Assembly (NCBI GenBank): GCA_001939145.1
Contig: LSRX01000076.1
Coordinates: 235,171-299,170, forward strand
Length of the DNA stretch: 64,000 bases
DNA from: Symbiodinium microadriaticum
Lineage: Eukaryota > Sar > Dinophyceae > Suessiales > Symbiodiniaceae
Reading direction: 5' to 3'
The translations under genes and the position numbers were made by a program. A model generated the notes under the pieces. That model saw only the letters and a program-made list of their open reading frames with translations. It made no database searches and had not been told where the DNA came from. Below, in pieces: positions 12,885 to 23,152 of this stretch; position 1 is the stretch's first letter; the number at the start of each line of letters is the position of its first letter.

Positions 12885-13746
12885 TCACCTCGGAGCTCCC
12901 TGATGTTCAGCGGCAAGCTCGTCCCAATGAGCTGCAATCCATGGCACGGAATCGGCAGGACAACGGCCTGCGGGCAAGAAGAGCAGCGCGATCAGCCCGG
13001 GCAGGACACCGTTGCTCAGCGCATGAGGAATCATACCAACAGCTCTGAAGGACGCCAGAAGTCCATCTTCCAGCCAAGGCCAGCGGGGAACACTCACCAG
13101 GAAGATTGGTGCACCACAGGCTTGGCACCACTGTGCTACAGGTAGGCATTGTTCTTTCAGCCAAACAAGGTCGGTACCTAGGACCAGGTCGAAATCATGC
13201 CAGTAGGGATCAGTCAAAGCTTCCCGGTAGTCCAGCGTCTTCACGCTGGCTGAGCCCCTTGACTGGAAGACATGCCGATTTAATTCCACGTTCCTCTCCA
13301 ACAATGCCGTGGCTGCTGGCAAATCGCTCAGCACCTTGACACCAAACCAGGTACTGGCGCCCGTAAATCTAAGAAACATACCATCTGTTGAAAGGTGATT
13401 TTAAGGGAGCAAGACAAAGAATTTCACACACTAGTGAGCAAGAATAAGTTTGGGAGTGCACTCAAACACTGCTAAGTGCGAGATGCGAGTCGCGTTACTT
13501 CTGAATTTTCGGCCAAGCAGAGCTCATTTGTTGCCATCCAAACTCAAAGCACTGTACCAGCAATTTCTATGCGCCCACCCACCTGGCTTTGCGAGTTCCC
13601 CTTAAAAAAACTGCTTCATCCATTCAAGCCCACAGGCACAACATGAGCACCACAAGCGGCCGCTGCCAAGCCGGCAACGCCTGTGCCACTGCCAAGTTCC
13701 AGAATTCGATGCCCAGGGAATTCCTGGGCTAGCGTTGAGGAGCTGA
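12885..13746 (-). CDS. METTL21-like (Methyltransf_16) protein methyltransferase, 5' partial
   Basis: Likely an S-adenosylmethionine-dependent methyltransferase of the METTL21/Methyltransf_16 group, which mostly methylates lysines of chaperones and translation factors; the substrate cannot be told here. The upstream exon (from about 13746 down to 13640) encodes RILELGSGTGVAGLAA, the class-I SAM-binding motif I, followed by GAHV. The next exon (13334-12885, stop at 12885-12887) resumes with VLSDLPAATALLERNVELN, the acidic and helical motif that directly follows motif I in this family, then DYREA and DFDLVLGTDLVW, equivalent to the family's FDLILGADIVY. Joining 13640 to 13334 gives the continuous family spacing GAHV-VLSDLP and implies a 305-bp intron with GT donor and AG|G acceptor. 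The C-terminal APIFLVSVPRWPW segment fits the last strands of the fold. The N-terminal 60-80 residues of the family, including the conserved Trp region, are not found; upstream exons are presumed. The family call is good; exon ends are inferred. Confidence 0.72.
13335..13639 (-). other. Inferred spliceosomal intron in the METTL21-like gene
   Basis: On the minus strand it begins GTGCCTGTGGGC and ends TTTGGTGTCAAG before GTGCTGAGC. It was placed so that the SAM motif and following acidic motif join in phase 0. The AG|G acceptor fits the dinoflagellate preference. In the reading frame of the upstream exon the intron soon meets a stop, supporting removal. Confidence 0.55.
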
Positions 13747-13879
13747 CTTCAGGTCGACTCCATGAGGTCCCTTTTTTTTTCAAGCAGGGTTTGCAGAGGA
13801 AGGTTTGCATAGGGTTCCTGCCACAGACCGTAATCTTAAGTTCCTTCAATCGGCAGTTTCAACGATTCTAGGGTTTCCG

Positions 13880-14350
13880 GTTTGGGGAATCAGGGCTTCA
13901 CTTTCCATGATGGGGGGGTACATCGTAAGTAGACCTTACGCCGCAAAACCCCCTTGAGAGCGCTGAACCCTAAACTCCAAACCCAAGTAATATGCAACTC
14001 AGAATCCTTCTAGAACCCTTATGTTATGGAACCCTGAAAGGGAAACCGCAACTCTTAAATTCGCCCACCACTCCTGGAACCCAGATCCCGTGTACTAAGG
14101 GACAGTCATAATAAAGAACCCCCAACCCCAATATCAATGATAGGCTTGTCGTGCTGTTGGAACCCAGAACCCGCAAAATCAACCCTACTACACCCGTTTC
14201 GCTCTCACCTCCTCTGGACTCTTGGAATCCTTGTAGGGCCCTTCCTAGAACCCTTCCGAGTCTCCCTTAAAAGGAGCCTGGCCTCTAATGGCGCCCAGAG
14301 TCCCGCTCCCATAACACCCCAAGTGCGATACTGTCTATGATACGGCTGAG
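13880..14350. other. Intergenic sequence
   Basis: Should hold 5' exons of the METTL21-like gene, but none is recognised. Contains CCCTAAACTCC words and a plus-strand frame 14137-14340 without motifs. Confidence 0.3.
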
Positions 14351-14442
14351 GATACAAATCCTGCATTTCCCATAACAAGGGAATATACCCTAACTCCCAT
14401 AGTTTAGGGTCCGTAACGTCACGCAGGATTTATATCATCAAC
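14351..14442. mobile_element. MITE-like element, family A (copy 2)
   Basis: Left end GATACAAATCCTGCATTTCCC, right end ACGCAGGATTTATATCATC; interior GGGAATATACCCTAACTCC and CCCATAGTTTAGGGTCC shared nearly word for word with the copy at 62007-62106. Non-coding. Confidence 0.7.
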
Positions 14443-14825
14443 AGTAGCATCGTATAAAAATACTCGCAGCCTAGACTAGAACCCGCCTCTGGTAGCACCC
14501 CCCACCCTTCAGCTGTACCCTCCAATCGTAGAAGTATACTAAGGAACCCGAAGCCTTAATTATTCTAACGGAGGCCAGAATCCTTACAGGAAGCCGTAAC
14601 AGGAACCCTGAAGCCGCAACAGGAACCCTGAACACCGTAGCTGTGGAACCCAGAGTTCTCATGGGAACCCCCTACAAAGAAACCCCAAAAACCGTCGCTA
14701 CAGAACCCCGACTCCACTGGACTTTGAAGTAACCTGGGAGAGGACTGCATAAACTTTCATGTTAATTATAATGGCTCCTTTTTTCAGGAACAGGTAAAAC
14801 CCAAAAACAAAACCAAACAAAACCA

Positions 14826-14862
14826 AGTGTGTGTGTGTGTGTATTTATATATATATATACAA

Positions 14863-14902
<40 letters not shown>

Positions 14903-14910
14903 GCATATAT
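14826..14910. repeat. (TG)n/(TA)n microsatellite
   Basis: A TG run followed by TTTATATATATATA and a TA tract with CAAATACA interruption, ending ACACATGCATATA. Confidence 0.95.
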
Positions 14911-15430
14911 TCATTCCATGACGGTACTGCGGAACCCCAGGATCGGTGTTTGCCATGGCCGGAAGATGGCGTGCCAAGCCCAGGCCAGCCTTCCACAAAG
15001 CTCCCCCGGTGTAGAGGGCTCCAGCTTCCTCGACACCTGAGATTTTTCACTTCATAGCACAGTAGGTCCCCTAAATCCATTTGAAGTCCATGCAACACCC
15101 GCAAAAAAAAACGACAAAAAGCTCAGATGTGGGGCTTTCGACCCTCACTCTCGGACCAGGCAAGGCAATGCTCCACGATGTGGGGCTTAGGGTTTCAGAG
15201 GTAAGGGGTGCTTGCCGACTTTATGGTCAGCGTCTTCGGCACTTTGCTTCCCGAATGCAAACCGGGTATACCTTGAAACAAATCCTAAACTATGCGAACC
15301 TGACGAGCTGAAAAGGCGAGCATCGCTACCTCACGGTTTTTCTGCCGCTAAGACACTCTCGATCCAGGTTTCCAGCAGCAATGAGCCAAGGTCATCCATC
15401 CTGGATTCTCATAGGGAGCTTCCCTTAGGC
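14911..15430. other. Intergenic or unrecognised sequence
   Basis: No gene recognised; several short frames (15081-15311 plus, 15212-15622 plus) without motifs, the latter running through the CTAT repeat. Confidence 0.3.
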
Positions 15431-15510
15431 ATCTATCTATCTATCCATCTATTATCCATCTATCTATCTATCTATCTATCTATCAATTCATCTACTTACC
15501 TATCTACATA
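15431..15510. repeat. (CTAT)n tetranucleotide microsatellite
   Basis: ATCTATCTATCTAT units with CCATCT and AATTCATC interruptions. Confidence 0.95.
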
Positions 15511-15744
15511 CGCATCGTGGCAACTTAAACTAAGTTCCATAACGAAATCCCAGCATCTCCACCGACTGAAACTTGGTCCCCATCGCCTGGACACATGCAC
15601 TGTCACACACCGCGCCACGTGAAACTCAGGCTACAAACGGCAACCGAAAGGCTTGAGAAGCTCAGCCTTCTGCTACAGCTACGAGGAAACTCACAATGCT
15701 CAAGAGGGAGTGGTCTTGGCTGCCACTGTCCCACAAAACCCTTT

Positions 15745-16041
15745 TCACTGAAACCTGAAAGAACACCTTAGGACCCAAACGCCGAAACTCGGGGAGCCTG
15801 GGCAAGGACCTCCTCCGCTTCCCCAGCCAGGGCCGGCTGCAGCTGCATTGCAACACCGGCCGCCTTCGCTGCGACCTTTCCCATGCAGAACTAGAACTAG
15901 GACGATGAGGATGATGTTGCGGAGAAGGATGATAAGGATGGTGATGAAGGTGATGCTGACCGTTTTGTTGTTGTTGGTACTGTCGGTGCTGACGTTTGCT
16001 GCCGTTGAGGTTGATGTAGGTGTTGGTGAAGCTGAACCCAA
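15745..16041 (-). CDS. Possible exon, membrane-like, unknown function
   Basis: An open frame of 98 codons with a Thr/Ser-rich start including sequons (NVST, NKT), then a hydrophobic Ile/Leu/Val stretch of about 25 residues that could span a membrane, then a Gly/Cys-rich tail. The plus strand is an imperfect GATGA/GTTGTTG repeat here, so the composition may simply reflect low complexity. No family recognised. Confidence 0.15.
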   Translation of the reverse strand: MGSASPTPTSTSTAANVSTDSTNNNKTVSITFITILIILLRNIILIVLVLVLHGKGRSEGGRCCNAAAAGPGWGSGGGPCPGSPSFGVWVLRCSFRFQ

Positions 16042-16456
16042 ACGACCAGAGAGGTTATAGGCTAACTTCCCCCAAGCTTATCCGCCACTCTTCCGGAACC
16101 TTCGGCAAGGACTGCGCCCCAGCCTTTCAGAACTTATCTTGAAGTGACAACAAAACTGAACACTGGGAAGCGTTGACTCCCGGTTGTGTAAGCCCCAAGC
16201 AACATAATGGGTACCCTCATGCTCATGCCCTTTTAACAAACTGGATCTATTCATCAGGGCACTAATTACAGTACACTCCATCCCCCTTTAGACGGCAAGC
16301 ACAAAGCACTGCTTCTGGAGCTGCCTATGATCGCCACCACAACCCCCAGAAGCAAACAGACTAAACCTGCTTACGAAAGCCGCGCAGAAACCGTGCGCCG
16401 AGGCGATCGCCTCAGCTCTGCGACACCACAGCCCCCAAAAGCAAAAGCACTACTCT
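16042..16456. other. Intergenic sequence
   Basis: No gene seen. Overlapping short frames without motifs. Confidence 0.35.
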
Positions 16457-16538
16457 TAATTGTTAGAATAGGGTTTTGGGGCCCATGATACTAAATCTAT
16501 ACCCCAAAATAGTGTTGGTAATGATTTAGGCTCCTACA
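16457..16538. mobile_element. MITE-like element, family E
   Basis: Reads TAATTGTTAGAATAGGG, GTTTTGGGGCCCATGATAC, CCCCAAAATAGTGTTGGTAAT, then TTTAGGCTCCTACA, the reverse-orientation signature of the element at 22904-23006. Terminal repeats partly decayed. Confidence 0.6.
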
Positions 16539-17240
16539 TTAAAAAGGGTCCACAGCCTCAGCTCTGCCGCCGGCCAGGCGCCGGCGCGCAAGGCGCAGCC
16601 ACTCGCCGGCCCACTCGGGTTCAACAGGCGGCTGGGCAGGGTCGACCTCTCTTGTGGCTCTGTTGCATTCTTCTTTCTCTGCTTTGTTGTTTTGGTTCAG
16701 CGGCTTTGTTGCGGAGGTCTGGGGAGCTCTTTTTGTTGGAGGCCTTTTCTCTTTAGGGGTGTTTTTTCCTGCTCAGCGCCGGGCGTTTCTCTCGGAAGCC
16801 ACAGCACGAGGTTCGCCCTCCTAGTTGGTTGGAGGCCTCTTTGACCACTCTTCATATACGAGTATAAACTAGCTTCGATACAGTGAGTGATGCCCTGTCT
16901 GAACCTTTCATGCACCACTAGTGAGAGGCTTCCCCTGTTTTTGTGAATGCACTTGTCACTCTGTTTCAGACTTTCAGTCCACCCTTAATCCGGTTAGTCA
17001 GGTCCGGTCCCTGTGCACAGCTTCAGGGCTGTAGTTTCCATAACGTGACTTCTACAAGTATGCCTCCACCTTTGGTCGACCCTAAACAATAAACCCAAGC
17101 CCACGCAAAGCATAGATTCAAGCCCACGCACTGCGTAGCTTCCAGACAAACATCCTATAGAGGGTGGATCCCAATACAGTACGATCTTGTGTCGCTTCTT
17201 CATGAGTCCACAAACCTTAGGCCCCTGTTCAACCCGATAA
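16539..17240. other. Intergenic sequence
   Basis: No gene seen. A T/G-rich stretch at 16620-16790 (CTTTGTTG words). Frame 16697-16918 minus lacks motifs. Confidence 0.35.
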
Positions 17241-17242
17241 GG

Positions 17243-17253
17243 CCATCATCATC

Positions 17254-17285
<32 letters not shown>

Positions 17286-17362
17286 CATTTTGATCGTCGT
17301 TGCGACCATCATCATCACCATCATCATGAACCAACTTCATCATCACCATCACTATCACCGTC
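17243..17362. repeat. (ATC)n trinucleotide microsatellite
   Basis: CATCATCATCATC runs at 17245-17288, 17310-17328 and weaker around. On the minus strand this reads as poly-Asp, probably an artefact. Confidence 0.95.
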
Positions 17363-17381
17363 ATGAGCCCTACTAGAAACC

Positions 17382-17813
17382 TTGAATCGGATTCCGAATT
17401 TGGACCCTGCCTGGACAACTCCAGTCTCCATAGCGCGAGACTTGGAGTGCGCTCGAAACTTCACGGCAAGCTGGAAGCACTTACAATGTGGCGTTTATGG
17501 AAGCAACGCAGACATACGGCCAACCACCACCACCACAACTACGATGACGGCGGCGACGACAACTACTGCTGCTACTGTTCCTGCGACTGCTCCCACTACC
17601 ATTACCGCTGCTGCTACGGCTGCTGCCATCGCTACTGTTACTGCTACTGCTCGCAACCTACAGCACAATGAAAGCTCTGAGCCCAAATCCGCCATCTCCT
17701 TTCCCCCGAAACCCCGCTTTCAAACCCCTGTAGTTGCCTCAAACGCTACTAAACTCCACACACAATGGCCTCCCCAAGAGGGGGCGGGAAGAGTCGCTGG
17801 GAGAGTCATTTGA
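17382..17813 (+). CDS. Candidate Thr-rich mucin-like exon
   Basis: An open frame of 143 codons. The first 45 residues look like ordinary protein with three Cys and a sequon (NFTASW). Then follows a Thr/Ala block of about 45 residues (PTTTTTTTMTAATTTT, TVPATAPTTITAAATAAA) of the type that carries O-linked glycans in surface or secreted proteins, and a tail with further sequons (NES, NAT). The DNA of the Thr/Ala block is an imperfect ACC/ACT/GCT trinucleotide array, so the reading may be a by-product of a microsatellite. The start ATG is not supported by any family; an exon is possible. Confidence 0.28.
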   Translation: MNRIPNLDPAWTTPVSIARDLECARNFTASWKHLQCGVYGSNADIRPTTTTTTTMTAATTTTAATVPATAPTTITAAATAAAIATVTATARNLQHNESSEPKSAISFPPKPRFQTPVVASNATKLHTQWPPQEGAGRVAGRVI

Positions 17814-18950
17814 GACAACACGCCAAGAGCCGGCCTCGTCCCTTTCCCTTCTTGTTTTCGGCTCTAAGACTCCTAGAGCTTAGGCCTCTTAGAGAAGACG
17901 GTCATTTCCTCGGAGAAAAAAAAGGAGGGCTTCGGCCTCTAAAACTGCCCAAGGCGAAGGCGATCGCAGGGCCGAGGCGTTCAGACTACAAGGATCTGAG
18001 ATGGATCCTCGAAATCTGTAGTCTGGGGAGAAAGGCCAGGTTCCCCTGAACTTCGAACCGGCTGTATGCATCCGGTGTCCCTGGCACATCAGTGCAAGCC
18101 TGGATCACATAGGCTTAGCAAAGCTAGCAGTTCTCTACCCAACTTATTTTGTAAGTAGGCCTGCCCCTCCAACCCAACTGAAACCCCAAACCAACCCGAG
18201 CCCTGAGCCCTCCAACCCTGCACCAGTCAAAAAGGCCCTATCTAAGCCTTGAAGCCTAGGTCCCTTAGAGGAAGGGGGTTGTGGGTTTCTAGTGTTTCAT
18301 ACCCGGGGTTTTCTATTGGGGCGCTTTCTTAGCGAGGCCTTTTTGGGTTTCATGAGGGCTTTTATCAAGGCTTTACGAGGGCTCCCGAGGGCGTCTAAAA
18401 CAAAAGGGGGTCGGAGTGTCCCTTGGTTAATCAAGGGGCCTTATGTCATAAGTCCCTTTTTCAGGCTTATTTGGGTTTTCATGAGTTTAGGGTTGAGGGT
18501 TGAGGGATACGTCCTTTTTAGGGGCTATGGGTTTACTATGTTCACGGGCTTGGGCTTAGCAGCTTCATGCTACGCACGCTACCCGCGCTACTCCTCGCCC
18601 GGGCCTTATAACACGCACGTTGGTGTTTCTGGAAATCTAGGCCTGTTCTGAAGCGGAAACTTCTGATACAGATTCTACCACTGGAGTTCGATATTTTGGC
18701 ACCTTAGTTTCTGAAACTACCATAGAGATCTTGCCAACTAGCACCCTCATCACACTGCCTACAACACATAGTCACCAACACCCCTCAAGCCACTCTATCC
18801 AGTCACCAAATCCCTGATTTAAGCCCTTCTTCAGATCACCTCACTTTGACGTCGGTCAGATTAGGGAGCTCCCAGCCGAGAAGCCAAAAACGTTGAGATG
18901 GAGGTTCTGCGGTTTCAGTCCTCTGGCAGGTCCAGGGCTTCAGGGCTCCA
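17814..18950. other. Intergenic or unrecognised sequence
   Basis: No gene recognised. Plus-strand frames 17765-18049 and 18292-18651 have no motif; the second is rich in GGGTTT/GGGCTT words typical of the degenerate telomere-like background. Confidence 0.3.
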
Positions 18951-19059
18951 TTACTTGGAAGTTCATGGGTAATGAAAGTATAGGTCCCCTCATATAGGTT
19001 GTAACCACAGTTACCTTATTTATAACCCTACTTGCTACTACCCATGAACCTCGAAGCAG
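18951..19059. mobile_element. MITE-like element, family B (copy 2)
   Basis: Left TTACTTGGAAGTTCATGGGT, right CTACCCATGAACCTCGAAG, with interior TAGGTCCCCTCATATAGGTT matching the copy at 11798-11913 in order. A few mismatches between ends indicate an older insertion. Confidence 0.7.
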
Positions 19060-19209
19060 GGTTTTAAGGCCTGGGGCTTTCTTCAGCACTCACTCTCGCC
19101 TGGGGCTTTCTTATGGTTTTGCATAGGGCCGTAGGGCCAGCTGGGCCGTGCTCTGTCCAAACTGCTCCACGGCACCTTGGCCTTGTTCCCTGCGCTGGCA
19201 TGCAGGGAC

Positions 19210-19291
19210 CTTAATAATGAGAACGGGGTTTTGGGGTATACTATACTCTAATTGTAGTAAGGATCCCCCAAAATAGCATAGGTAATTAATT
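19210..19291. mobile_element. MITE-like element, family E
   Basis: Contains CGGGGTTTTGGGGTATACTA and AAGGATCCCCCAAAATAGC followed by ATAGGTAATTAATTC, the family E interior. Weak terminal complementarity remains. Confidence 0.55.
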
Positions 19292-19411
19292 CGTGATGCC
19301 TGGCTCTGGTCCTCGTGTCTGCTCGGCCTCAATGCAAGAACCCTCGCGGTGCCTGCATCGTCAGGGCTCTGGGGTTAAGGCCACGCTTTGCAGGTCTAAC
19401 CGAAAGCTGGG

Positions 19412-20182
19412 CTACTGAGCGGCTACTGCATGGCAATCGGCTCTCGACTCTCTAGAGACTCTAGATGCCCATTTGTAGCAGGATCCTGCAGAACACCCGC
19501 AGCAGGCCTCATCCAGTCGTCTGGTGGCCACCGCGGGCAGCTCGGGCAAAGGATCGGCCGCCGGGCTGGTGGTAATGGTCGTTGTCTCCAAGGTAGTGCT
19601 TGTCTGCGTGGTGACCGTAGTCTCCGAGACTGTCGCCGGCTTCTGGCTGGTGCTTGGCTTCGAGTGGTTGGCGAGGGCAGTGGTGACGGTCGCTGCCAGA
19701 GTGGGTGTTGTTGTGGCTCTTCTTGTGTGTTCTGTGGTGTTCGGAGCTTTGGCCGGCTTCCCTGGGCTTGTTGACACGGTGGTATTTGCTACGGTGTGGT
19801 TCAGAGTCGCGTTCCTGGTCTCCTGGCCAATGGCCCGCTTCCCATTGATTTTTGCCCGTGTGGCGGTTGGCTCTGTGCTGTTCACAGTGGCATTTCTGGC
19901 CTCCGGGCCTTTCGCTGGCTTCCTGATGCTTCTTGCTGGTGTGGCATTTGGGGCCGTGCGGTTCATGGTGGTGTTTCTTGCATCCAGGGTCTTTGTCGTC
20001 GTGCTGGCTTGGACGGATGTGGTTGCTGTGGTTGTGGGAAGCGTGGTAGTTGTGGTGGTGGTGATCGTGGTCACGGTTCCTGGCTTGGCCCAGAGGCTGA
20101 AGCCAGGTGCTGGGAAGCAACTGCCGAGGTCGACCTGAAGGTTCAGGTTGTATGCGTGAATTGGAACTTCTTTATACCATTC
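19412..20182 (-). CDS. Candidate Thr-rich, heavily glycosylated (mucin-like) protein, partial
   Basis: The frame is open from 20182 to the stop at 19412, about 256 codons; there is no ATG at its beginning, so an upstream exon with start and perhaps signal peptide is presumed. The first 36 residues (EWYKEVPIHAYNLNLQ, CFPAPGFSLWAKPG) look like normal protein. They are followed by a Thr run, then imperfect tandem units of about 35 residues each carrying paired sequons (NTTMNRT, NATVNST, NATLNHT) and basic spacers (RKPAKGPEA, GKRAIGQET). About ten N-glycosylation sequons are visible. A further Thr/Ser-rich segment and a Cys-rich tail (ACCGCSAGSC) end the frame. Expected role: secreted or surface glycoprotein; no family identified. 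The opposite strand is also open over 19524-20138 as a Val-rich frame, a mirror of the Thr codons, which lowers certainty. Confidence 0.42.
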   Translation of the reverse strand, partial: EWYKEVPIHAYNLNLQVDLGSCFPAPGFSLWAKPGTVTTITTTTTTTLPTTTATTSVQASTTTKTLDARNTTMNRTAPNATPARSIRKPAKGPEARNATVNSTEPTATRAKINGKRAIGQETRNATLNHTVANTTVSTSPGKPAKAPNTTEHTRRATTTPTLAATVTTALANHSKPSTSQKPATVSETTVTTQTSTTLETTTITTSPAADPLPELPAVATRRLDEACCGCSAGSCYKWASRVSRESRADCHAVAAQ

Positions 20183-20189
20183 TTAAAAT

Positions 20190-21874
20190 AGTAAGGAACC
20201 CCAAGGACTGGCCTTGCTTATCGCAAAAGGCCCCCTCTTGCAATCGACAGTAAGGCCGCCGTAACTCCATCTGAGGTACTCAATCCCTGCTCATAAGTGA
20301 CTTCCCGCGGATGAGCTCCCCCTAAACACCACCCCACCCACCTGTGTGCGCAGGAAGCAAGGGCTTGGGTCATAACTTTCGAGGACGACCACAGCCTCGA
20401 GGGCGCTTCTCATATACGGGTTTTAAGGTTTTGCGGTGAGGGAAGGGGTGGAAGGCTCGACAAGTAAGGCAACTTAAGAGCACTATGAGGCAACTCTAAA
20501 ACCCTTACATGGGGATCATGTCACCACCTGTGCAGGGAATGAGGGGCGAAAGCACGTCGTCCTAGTCAGGGTCTCAGAGTTTCGAGGCACTGCTCCATGG
20601 CAAAGCCGTGTTTCAGCATCAAGCCACTAGCATTCCGAGGACTAGGAATGGCAAATCGTCAGCAGCAAGGAGCAGACAAACAGGAAGCAAGAAAAGTGTA
20701 ACAGCGTCAGCATCAACAACATCAATGTCGGCAACTCAACCAATCCAGCAACAATGCAGCCCCAAGCTTTTCATCAATGGGCAGCGCGTAAAGAATGGGT
20801 TTCGAAGTTTGGAACGGAACGGCTAGAGAGCCAAGCACAAGGGAGGAAGCGGGCCGGCAGGCTCGAAGATGACAATACCGGTAGAAAGCACTATGACTAC
20901 AGAAGCAACAGCACCCCTGTGGCCGGCCGTCACCACCATCACCGCCAGCAAGAGCAGCGCTAGGAAGCATCCACAGCAAGCAGGAGGGAGATACGCGGAA
21001 ACCCCCAAATGACATGGAAGAGCAGGCTCGGAATTGAGCTCTGGAGTGCCCCAAGTACCCAAGGGACAAAAATCAAAGCCTGGACTCTCTAACGGTTCCT
21101 ATCAGAGACCAAGGGCAGAATCACAGGAACCGCTGTGATGGAAGAAGCACATCACCCAGCATGAGCTCAGTAAGAAGGTTATAAGTAGGGCTATAAAGCA
21201 CCTTAGCAATAAGAAGACTGACAACCTAATGACTAACTAAGCCTAAGCCCGCCAATGCTTTTTCATTTTTTAACCCTCCTCCAAAAAAAGCTCCAGGTGT
21301 AGCACCGCAGGCCTGGCAATCAGGGATATCTTCACAAGCCTTCAGGCAGTCCAGCGGATGCATTGAACCTCAGGAAAAAGGGGAGAACGCTGCGAACCGC
21401 AAAAAACGCAACACACGAAACCCTAACCTGCCTTCTGGAAAGGCTTACAGAACCCCGGAACCAAAAAAACCTCTTCAAAAGCCCCGACCTGCTGCCTGAT
21501 CGTGGATCCTGACAAAGTTTCATAAACCTGGAAAACTTCCTTGCTTCTCGGCTAAGCTGCAGTAGGGCTTAGGGGTTTAGGGTTTAGTTCGTGGAGTTCC
21601 TCACTTTCACCGCAGCATAACCTGAGCCGCCTAAACTCTAAGACTCTAAACCCTCAATCACAGAAGCTGTTGCGCATGCTTTCAGTGAAGGGGCGCAGAG
21701 CACCTCACCGAAGATAAGTGCGGCTCAAGGATTCAAGGGCTTGTTGATAAGAAGGCAACTTCATGGGCACCACTAGTAGGAGGACTCCAGATTTGTTTTC
21801 GCAATGCGTGGCCCTTGGCATGGCCAAGTTGCAGGTAAAAGAGTTGCTGTCAGGCAACCCAAGTTTGCGCTCTC
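20190..21874. other. Intergenic or unrecognised sequence
   Basis: No gene recognised. A plus-strand frame at 20608-20826 is Ser/Thr/Gln-rich and overlaps a Val/Cys-rich minus frame; neither has a motif. TTTAGGGTTTAG words occur near 21570. Confidence 0.3.
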
Positions 21875-21988
21875 CTGCTTGAAGGTTCATGGGTAGTTAT
21901 AAGTATGGTTGCAAGTCCCTTGTTATGGGTTATAACTTATAGTTATAACTATCGTTACCTTACTTATAACCCCACTTATAACTACCCA
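21875..21988. mobile_element. MITE-like element, family B (copy 3, right end truncated)
   Basis: Left end CTTGAAGGTTCATGGGTAG followed by TTATAAGTA; right end ACTTATAACTACCCA then stops before the expected GAACCTCCAAG. The interior AAGTCCCTTGTTATGGGTTATAA matches other copies. Confidence 0.65.
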
Positions 21989-22218
21989 GGCAGAGAGCTG
22001 TGAAAGGCACCCTAGAATCTAGAACAGTCTATATTAAGGACGTATGGTTGGTCTTGCATATCCTTTAGTGGGACCATTTCTAAAGACCGCCTAACACCCC
22101 AAAACAGTTGTCCTGCACACCCGAGACAGCTCCTAGAAGCCCAAAGGGGCTGCTATTCAAGAAACCCAACAGTCTAGGGTCTAGGCTTGTTTTTTTTTGA
22201 GGGCCTTTTTCCGTCTGC

Positions 22219-22270
22219 TAAGGGTCTAGGGTTTAGGGTTTAGGGTTTAGAATTTAGGGTTTAGGGTAAC
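22219..22270. repeat. Interstitial telomere-like TTTAGGG tract
   Basis: About six TTTAGGG units, one mutated to TTTAGAATTTAGGG. Confidence 0.85.
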
Positions 22271-22391
22271 CCAACTGCAGACAAGAGCTGACAAGAGCCC
22301 TGAACCAATCAGGCCAGTTGTCATCCCACTTCTAGGAACCACTATCCATGGCCCCTGTGGCTTAACATAGGAGCCTTCGTAGATAGAATAA

Positions 22392-22467
22392 GGATAATTA
22401 GAATAAGGTTTTGGGTGTATAAGCATATACTCTAACTAAAACAAGGTACCCTCAAGATACTATTGGG
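22392..22467. mobile_element. MITE-like element, family E (degenerate)
   Basis: ATTAGAATAAGGTTTTGGG, GTATAAGCATATACTCTAAC and a distant CCCTCAAGATACTATTGGG keep the order of the family E interior. Confidence 0.45.
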
Positions 22468-22560
22468 TTCCGGCCGGGGAGCTGTGGAACGGCTCCGGCT
22501 GGCCGGACAGCGCCTGTGCGCCCTGGCCTGGAAGAAGCAGGTGATGAAGGAAGTGGCTTT

Positions 22561-22625
22561 GAGTTTAGGGCTTAGGGTTTAGGGGTTTAGGGTTTAGGGG
22601 CTTACAAGCACGGTTTAGGGGCTAA
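22561..22625. repeat. Interstitial telomere-like tract
   Basis: TTTAGGGCTTAGGGTTTAGG and related words, interrupted by CTTACAAGCACGG. Confidence 0.75.
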
Positions 22626-22903
22626 GGGGCATGCCTGCCCTCTGCACCCTCAAAATCCTCAGCTTTTCGCAGCCGGCCGAAACCCATAAAAAAGCCGCAG
22701 AAAGCTTGAATAATCCCAAGCCCCTAAAACCTTCAAGACCCCCTAAATACTAAAGCTCTCCATCTCATTCTTGTGACTGTTCGTGCACACACCAACTGGC
22801 ACTGAGATCAGTTGGGGCTTCCCGGCTTCCAAATCGATACGTCAACCTAACAGGGAAAGCACACTGTATTCTTTACAGTACATCCCTACTGTGGTCATAT
22901 ATG

Positions 22904-23006
22904 GTAGGGGCCTTCATAATTACCTATGCTATTATGTTGGGGGTTCCTTAAAACGATTGTAATATACTATGCCCCAAAACCCTCTTCCAATTATGAAGGC
23001 CCCTAC
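22904..23006. mobile_element. MITE-like element, family E (best copy)
   Basis: A 103-bp element with perfect 18-bp inverted repeats: GTAGGGGCCTTCATAATT at the left and its exact complement AATTATGAAGGCCCCTAC at the right. The interior contains GGGGGTTCCTT and TATGCCCCAAAACCCTC, which identify degenerate relatives at 16457, 19210, 22392, 56341 and elsewhere. Non-coding. Confidence 0.8.
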
Positions 23007-23102
23007 ATTAACGTTAAGTTAAGCTTCTTCAGCATCTCTCCGGTCCCGGAGACCCCACACTGGGCCGTACCCTCCACTTCCATCTGCTCTTCACTGGCCG
23101 GG

Positions 23103-23152
23103 TGTAAGGTTTAGGGTTAGGGTTTAGGGCTTAGGGTTTAGGGTTTAGGGCT
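23103..23152. repeat. Interstitial telomere-like TTTAGGG tract
   Basis: GGTTTAGGGTTAGGGTTTAG repeated with GGGCTTAGGG variants. Confidence 0.8.
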
